From assembly GCF_003143855.1 (NCBI RefSeq), contig NZ_QFRK01000046.1, positions 21,203-56,790 on the forward strand: 35,588 bases of DNA, given 5' to 3'. This document shows, in pieces, positions 31,334 through 35,588 of this stretch. Origin of the DNA: Streptomyces sp. NWU339 (lineage in GTDB: Bacteria > Actinomycetota > Actinomycetes > Streptomycetales > Streptomycetaceae). The notes under the pieces were generated by a model that had not been told where the DNA came from, made no database searches, and was given only the letters and a program-made list of their open reading frames with translations. Position 1 is the first letter of the stretch, and the number at the start of each line of letters is the position of its first letter. The position numbers and the translations under genes were made by a program.

Positions 31334-31626
31334 GCCCCGACCTCACCGGCTGCCAGGTCGGACGGGTGCTGCGCCAGCGGGGTGACCTCGATCTTCATGT
31401 AGGGAAAGAGGGGCAGGTTCCACAGGATGCGGTGCAGCGCCTCGTTGTCGGCGACGTCGAAGACGCTGAGGTTGGCGTACTGCCCGACGCACCGCCAGAT
31501 GTGCATCCACTCACCTGACTTCTGCAGCTCCTGGCAGTACGCCTTCTCACGTGCCACCAGGTCCCCGCGGACCTCGGGGTCGAGGTCGCGCGGGATGTCG
31601 ACGTCCATTCGTACCGCGAACAGCAC
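31330..31626 (-). CDS. catC: Muconolactone delta-isomerase
   Basis: This 98-residue protein starts at GTG 31626, 7 bases after the catA stop. It has the compact muconolactone isomerase sequence: MLFAVRMDVDIPRDLDPEVR, LQKSGEWMHIWRCVGQYANL and FPYMKIEVTPLAQHPSD. The enzyme isomerises (+)-muconolactone to beta-ketoadipate enol-lactone, the substrate of PcaD. It is translationally coupled to the truncated pcaI. Confidence 0.93.
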   Translation of the reverse strand: MLFAVRMDVDIPRDLDPEVRGDLVAREKAYCQELQKSGEWMHIWRCVGQYANLSVFDVADNEALHRILWNLPLFPYMKIEVTPLAQHPSDLAAGEVGA

Positions 31627-31632
31627 CGTGCA

Positions 31633-32520
31633 TCACGCCTTGTCGAGCACGAAGTCATAGGTGACCTCCCGGCCGGAGCCGTCCTCCCCCAGTGCCTTAA
31701 GGGCCTGGGAGGTACCCCCAACCGGGGCCGGGTCCAGGATGAGCTCGGGCTTGACGGCGGAGGCGATGTCGTCGGAGACGTGGCTGCCGCCCTTGAAGTA
31801 CAGCTGGGTGGTGATGAGCTGGTGACCCGGTGCCGACACCTTCAGGTGGAGGTGGGCGGGACGCCACGCGTGCCAGCCCGCGGCGGCGATGAGCCTGCCG
31901 CAGGAGCCGTCCGTCGGGATCTGGTACGGAGCCGGCTCCACGGTGTGGATCTTGAAATGGCCCTGCTCGTCAGCGATGACGGTGCCGCGCAGGTTCCACT
32001 CGGGCAGGTTGGGGGCGAACTGCGAGTAGTAGCCGTCGGCGTCGGCGTGCCAGATCTCCACGGTGGCGCCGGACAGCGGCGTGCCGTCCACGCCGGTCAC
32101 CTGTCCCTGGAAGAGCAACGGGGTGCCCGCCTCGTCCTCGCGCATGGGCAGGGTCGCCTCGGCGGGCAGTCGGGGCGAGTCGGGGATGTAGTACGGGCCT
32201 TCGATGGTGCCCTTGCTGCCCTGCCGGTTCTCGCCTGCGACCTCCTCGACGACGTGCTCCAGCCACACGTCGAGGAAGAGCGGCCACTCGCCGTCCTCGC
32301 CGACCTGGATCAGCCAGGACTTCAGCGCGTCGTACTCGGCGTAGGTGACCTTGTGACGGCGGACGATGTCATGGGCGGCGGTGAGGAGTTCGGTGACCAG
32401 GGTGTCGACGCGCTTGGTGTCGACGTCCGCGGCCTCCGTGCGCTGCTTGGCGCGGAACTGCTCGGTGGCGGCGGCTCCGGACGCGGCGGCGGTGGCCTGC
32501 TCGGTGATGATGTCGGTCAT
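31633..32520 (-). CDS. catA: Catechol 1,2-dioxygenase
   Basis: This 295-residue intradiol dioxygenase has an N-terminal helical dimer domain (about 35-100), then IEGPYYIPDSP, WHADADGYYSQF (Tyr164/165), EPAPYQIP (Tyr199) and RPAHLHLKV (His223, His225): the two Tyr and two His that bind Fe(III). It cleaves catechol between the hydroxyls to cis,cis-muconate. It is encoded between catB and catC on the same strand, 55 bases after catB. It starts at ATG 32520. Confidence 0.95.
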   Translation of the reverse strand: MTDIITEQATAAASGAAATEQFRAKQRTEAADVDTKRVDTLVTELLTAAHDIVRRHKVTYAEYDALKSWLIQVGEDGEWPLFLDVWLEHVVEEVAGENRQGSKGTIEGPYYIPDSPRLPAEATLPMREDEAGTPLLFQGQVTGVDGTPLSGATVEIWHADADGYYSQFAPNLPEWNLRGTVIADEQGHFKIHTVEPAPYQIPTDGSCGRLIAAAGWHAWRPAHLHLKVSAPGHQLITTQLYFKGGSHVSDDIASAVKPELILDPAPVGGTSQALKALGEDGSGREVTYDFVLDKA

Positions 32521-32575
32521 GATCGTCCCGTCTTTCTGGAAGGCCTCAGAAGGCGTCGGAAGGGATCGGAAGGGG

Positions 32576-33679
32576 TCAGCGGTCCTGGCGGTAGCGGGCC
32601 AGCTTGTCGGGGTCGATGTCGATGCCGAGTCCGGCGCCCTCGCGGATGCGCAGGTGGCCGTTCTCGATGGTCAGCGGCTCGATGAGGAGGTCGTCGGTCA
32701 TGTCGAGGAAGTTGGACAGCTCGCCGGCGTGCCGTGCGGTGGAGCGGTGGGCGGCGCCGAAGGCGACCGAGCACAAGGTGCCGATCTGGCCGTCGATCTG
32801 ATTGCCCATCACTACTTCGACGCCCAGCCCCTCGCACTCGTGCAGCACTCGCTGGGAGGCGGTGAACCCGGTGCGGGCGGTCTTGATGCTGATGGCGGTG
32901 GCGGAGCCGCCGAGGAGTTCGCGCGTCACCTCGCCGGTGCGGGTGGCGCTCTCGTCGGCGATGAAGGGGACCGGGCTCTGCGCGACCAGCCAGCGGCGGC
33001 CGAGCACGTCGTCGGCGGGGCAGAGTTCCTCGGCGAAGGTCAGACCGAGGTCGGCCATCTCCCGCAGGGCGCGGGCGGACTCGGCCGCCGTCCAGCCGCG
33101 GTTGCCGTCGATGTACAGCTCGACGTCCGGGCCGAGGGCCTCGCGCAGTGCGCGGCAGGCGGCGACGTCCTCGGTGTAGGGCTGCCGGCCGACCTTCACC
33201 TTGAAGGTGGTGATGCCGTAGGTGTCGCGGATCCGCTCGGCCTCCGCCACCATCTCGTCGGCGGGGGCGAAGCCGACCATGTGACTCACCTGCATGCGGT
33301 CGGTGTAGCCGCCGAGCAGTCCGGACACCGGCATCCCGGCGGCCTGGCCGAGGATGTCCCACAGGGCCATGTCGATCGCCGCCTTGGCGGTGGGATTCCC
33401 CACGGTGCGGTCCAGCCGGGCGTGCACGGCCTCCCGCTCCAGCGCCGTCAGTCCCAGGATCTGCGGCGCGAGGATCTTGTCGATCACCGCGACGATCGAC
33501 TCCTGGGTCTCGCCGTAGGTGTACGGGCGGGGCGGCGCCTCCGCGGTGCCCACCAGTCCTTCGTCGGTGTGCACCCGGACCAGGACGTGGTCGGCGGTGT
33601 GCACCTCACCGCTGGCGAATCTCAGCGGTTTCGCATAAGGAATGGCAAAGGGAATTGCCTCCATCCGTGCGATTTTCAT
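32576..33679 (-). CDS. catB: Muconate cycloisomerase
   Basis: This 367-residue enolase-superfamily enzyme has the muconate-lactonising layout: the TFKVKVGR Lys-x-Lys motif, metal ligands in YIDGNRGW, AEELC and IADES, and the catalytic Lys in AISIKTAR. It converts cis,cis-muconate to muconolactone. Its ATG overlaps the catR stop (ATGA), so translation is coupled to the regulator. The N-terminus MKIARMEAIPFAIPY is typical of actinobacterial CatB. Confidence 0.92.
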   Translation of the reverse strand: MKIARMEAIPFAIPYAKPLRFASGEVHTADHVLVRVHTDEGLVGTAEAPPRPYTYGETQESIVAVIDKILAPQILGLTALEREAVHARLDRTVGNPTAKAAIDMALWDILGQAAGMPVSGLLGGYTDRMQVSHMVGFAPADEMVAEAERIRDTYGITTFKVKVGRQPYTEDVAACRALREALGPDVELYIDGNRGWTAAESARALREMADLGLTFAEELCPADDVLGRRWLVAQSPVPFIADESATRTGEVTRELLGGSATAISIKTARTGFTASQRVLHECEGLGVEVVMGNQIDGQIGTLCSVAFGAAHRSTARHAGELSNFLDMTDDLLIEPLTIENGHLRIREGAGLGIDIDPDKLARYRQDR

Positions 33680-34575
33680 GCCACTCCTTCGATAAATACG
33701 TCATGGCGCTCCAGCACCTCGAGGAGATTCCGCACCAACGGCGAGTCGTCCTCCGCGCGCCAGGCCAGGACCAACGGGACGGACAGCGCGTCCTCGATGT
33801 CCTTGCCCACCACGCCCTCGCGGGGCGCGGAGCGGATCGAGTCGGGCAGGACGGCGACGCCGAGCCCGGCGGCGACCAGTGCCAGGGCGGCCGAGGTCTC
33901 GGTGACCTCGTAGGCGCGGTGCGGGTAGAAGCCGGAGGCGAGGCAGCTGCGGACGACGGCGTCGTTGACGACGGAGCCGAGCGTGGCGCCGTACATGATG
34001 AAGTCCTCGTGGCGCAGCTGCTCGACGCGGACCGTGTCGGCCTCGGCGAGCCAGTGCTCCTCGGGCACGGCGACGACCAGCCGTTCGTCGGCCAGCGGGC
34101 GGTGGGTGATGCCCTCCTGACGGATCGGCGGGCGCAGGACGCCGACGTCGAGGTGCCGCTCGATCAGCCCGAGCTCCTGGGCGGGCGTGAGCATCTCGGT
34201 GTGCACCTCCATCATCACGTGCGGCATCTCGCGCTTGAGCAGCCGGGCGAGTGCGGGCAGTTGCCGGTACGAGGCGGAGCCCGTCAGGCCGACCCGCAGC
34301 ACCCCTTCCAGCCCCGAGGCGAAGCGCCCGACCCTCACCACCGCCTCGTCGACGGCCTTGAGGATGCGCTCCACATCGGTGCGGAACACTTCGCCGGCGG
34401 CGGTCAGGGCGACCTGCCGGGTCGTGCGGGTGAACAGGTCCACGCCCAGTTCCGTCTCCAGGCGGCGGATGGCCTGGGAGAGCGGGGGCTGAGCCATGTG
34501 CAGGCGTTCCGCGGCCTTTCCGAAGTGACGTGTGTCGGCGACGGCCGCGAAATACCGAAGGTGCCTGAGTTCCAT
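33676..34575 (-). CDS. catR: LysR-family regulator of the catechol operon
   Basis: This 299-residue protein has the LysR helix-turn-helix at residues 1-60 (LRYFAAVADTRHFGKAAERL, MAQPPLSQAIRRLETELGVD) followed by a periplasmic-binding-protein-like effector domain, as in BenM/CatR. It is the first gene of the cat operon, on the same strand as catB with which it overlaps, rather than divergent as in Pseudomonas and Acinetobacter. The inducer is probably cis,cis-muconate; this is inferred from the operon. A perfect 9-base inverted repeat lies upstream. Confidence 0.88.
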   Translation of the reverse strand: MELRHLRYFAAVADTRHFGKAAERLHMAQPPLSQAIRRLETELGVDLFTRTTRQVALTAAGEVFRTDVERILKAVDEAVVRVGRFASGLEGVLRVGLTGSASYRQLPALARLLKREMPHVMMEVHTEMLTPAQELGLIERHLDVGVLRPPIRQEGITHRPLADERLVVAVPEEHWLAEADTVRVEQLRHEDFIMYGATLGSVVNDAVVRSCLASGFYPHRAYEVTETSAALALVAAGLGVAVLPDSIRSAPREGVVGKDIEDALSVPLVLAWRAEDDSPLVRNLLEVLERHDVFIEGVA

Positions 34576-34659
34576 CGGGCTGCCCCTTTCCTTTCGGGGC
34601 CCTCGAATGCGCTTCAGCGTAGAGAGCGGATCCCATAGCCCACAAATATCTGGTTCGAG

Positions 34660-34690
34660 GGTATTGAGACGGTGCCGGTATCAATACCCC
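34660..34690. promoter_or_regulatory. LysR-type operator candidate upstream of catR
   Basis: GGGTATTGA (34660-34668) and TCAATACCC (34682-34690) are perfect 9-base arms with a 13-base spacer, 85 bp upstream of catR. The AT-rich arms stand out from the GC-rich DNA and fit an extended LysR recognition site. Confidence 0.65.
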
Positions 34691-34710
34691 CCTGGGTCAA
34701 CCCTGGGGGA
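34689..34710. repeat. Imperfect palindrome next to the catR operator
   Basis: CCCCCTGGGT and ACCCTGGGGG pair at 8 of 10 positions around CA, touching the previous site. It could be a second regulator site or a hairpin. Confidence 0.4.
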
Positions 34711-34817
34711 ATGTCTGGGGCCGACTCTTCACCGCGCTGTCATGGTGCTGCAAAGCAATGGAAACGAAGCCGCCGACCAGATCGGTCGGCTCGTTCGAGG
34801 TGAAAGGGACGGGAACA

Positions 34818-34888
34818 TGGCCGACTTCAGCCGTCAGGGACTTTGCGTGTTGCGGTTCTGTCCGGTTGAGCACGTGAGTCCTGGTTGA
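34818..34888 (+). pseudogene. 5' end of a gene apparently interrupted by the right-hand IS
   Basis: A strong ribosome site (GAAAGGGACGGGAAC) precedes ATG 34818, which reads MADFSRQGLCV and runs into a stop as the ISAs1 end approaches. It is divergent from catR and shares its control region, the place where a target gene of the pathway would be expected. The gene cannot be identified from so few residues. Confidence 0.4.
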
Positions 34889-35588
34889 TCATGTCCATCC
34901 GAGTGTGGCCAGAGGGCGGCCTGGGTGGCGGGCATGGTGGCGGGTGGCGGCGGCAATGTTGGTCTCGCCGTCCTGCCGGCAGACGCTGATGGCGAGGTTG
35001 CGAAGGCTGGCCATCACGCGGGGCAGCCGGCCGGCGCGGATGGTGGAGGCGTCCTCGGCGAACGTGGTGTCACGGACATGGTGGAGCTGGTTCTCGATCT
35101 TCCAGTGGCCGCGGATCCAGGCCGCGATCCGGGCTCCGGACACCGCGCCGGGTGGGAGGCTGGTGACGAAGTACAGCCGCTCGATCGTGATCTTGTTGCT
35201 GGTCAGGTCCTTGCGCCAGCGCATGACGCGCAGGGCCTGACGGGCGCCGGGATAGTCAAGGTGCCGGAACGCGGCTGTCTTCAGGTGACGGACCTCGAGC
35301 CGGCCCCGGCCCCTGGTGCGGTCCTTGTGGTCCAGGGCGATGTCGGACCACGGCAGTTTCCTCAACTGCTTGAGCAGGCCGGGATGGTTGCCCTTCACGA
35401 CAGCGATGTAGTGGGCGCCTTGCTCGCGCAGCCAGAGGCCGTTCGCGTGCTGGGTGTGGGCCGCGTCCGCGGTGACGACGGCGTTCTCCAGGGCCAGGCC
35501 GTCCAGAAGAGGGATGAACGCGGGTGTCTCGTTGCTTTTCGTGTCGATCTGTCGCTGTGCGAGGACCGTTCCGGCGTGGTCCATCGCG
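34889..35588 (-). CDS. ISAs1-family transposase, C-terminal part (5' end outside window)
   Basis: About 233 residues are present; the frame is open to the right edge. Motifs of the ISAs1 family DDE transposases are in order: QIDTKSNETPAFIPLLDGL, VVTADAAHTQHANGLWLREQ (second Asp), HYIAVVKGNHPGLLKQLRKL and the Glu region WIRGHWKIENQLHHVRDTTF followed by EDASTIRAGRLPRVMASLRN. The C-terminus is complete. Its insertion may have broken the gene starting at 34818. Confidence 0.92.
   Translation of the reverse strand, partial: AMDHAGTVLAQRQIDTKSNETPAFIPLLDGLALENAVVTADAAHTQHANGLWLREQGAHYIAVVKGNHPGLLKQLRKLPWSDIALDHKDRTRGRGRLEVRHLKTAAFRHLDYPGARQALRVMRWRKDLTSNKITIERLYFVTSLPPGAVSGARIAAWIRGHWKIENQLHHVRDTTFAEDASTIRAGRLPRVMASLRNLAISVCRQDGETNIAAATRHHARHPGRPLATLGWT

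Noticed and set aside
30906..31346. N-terminal extension of the pcaD frame
   Set aside because: The extension is Arg/Gly-rich antisense-like sequence out of frame with the truncated pcaI; the ribosome site at 30905 fixes the start.
1..35588. CRISPR arrays, tRNA or rRNA genes
   Set aside because: No regularly spaced repeats, cloverleaf-type sequences or ribosomal RNA segments were recognised on either strand.

Overview
The window is high-GC DNA with codon use, short intergenic gaps and gene families typical of Streptomyces: an ECF41 sigma factor, helix-turn-helix/DUF397 pairs, RsbW-like ATP-binding proteins and a PknG-like kinase. It is bounded by two transposase genes cut by the window edges (IS630 family on the left, ISAs1 family on the right) and carries many gene relics, so it reads as a rearranged, probably accessory, part of a Streptomyces chromosome or large plasmid. 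No rRNA, tRNA, CRISPR array or replication origin was seen. Assignments rest on reading motifs and remembered family features; no database search was run.

Left part (1-14.4 kb). After the IS630 end come a TetR regulator and a divergent DUF4267 membrane protein separated by two matching palindromes; relics of an acetyltransferase and of an RsbW-like protein; an NDH-2-like flavoprotein followed by an ECF41 sigma factor and a DoxX-like protein; an unrecognised 439-residue protein; an intact RsbW-like ATPase; a PD-(D/E)XK nuclease-like protein; a DUF397-like protein; and an XRE/DUF5753 regulator coupled to a second DUF397 protein. A 23-bp palindrome occurs three times here, in front of both RsbW-like genes (at the same 47-bp distance) and between the DUF397-like gene and the XRE gene, which suggests a small local regulon. 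A KtrB/KtrA-like potassium uptake pair and a kdpA relic follow.

Centre (14.6-22.5 kb). A compact five-gene minus-strand operon encodes a trypsin-like protease/NTPase fusion, a PknG-like Ser/Thr kinase with two zinc ribbons, a vWA/zinc-ribbon protein, a GlnX-like four-TM protein with an extracellular helical domain, and a membrane-anchored solute-binding protein without permease genes. A trypco2-domain protein is divergent from it. This joins the mycobacterial GlnH-GlnX-PknG nutrient-sensing layout to a trypsin/trypco2 conflict module and is the best candidate for an undescribed system in the window.

Right part (22.7-35.6 kb). An MhpA-like aromatic hydroxylase is followed by decayed remnants of the rest of an mhp-type meta-cleavage pathway (hydrolase, extradiol dioxygenase, hydratase), then a direct-repeat-bounded segment with a long hairpin and an IS256 relic. 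Next are an MFS symporter and M20 amidohydrolase facing an Lrp-type regulator, and a catechol ortho-cleavage operon (catR-catB-catA-catC-truncated pcaI-pcaD). The catechol operon converts catechol to beta-ketoadipate, but its CoA-transferase gene is cut short, so the last steps must be supplied elsewhere. The IS at the right edge appears to interrupt a gene divergent from catR.
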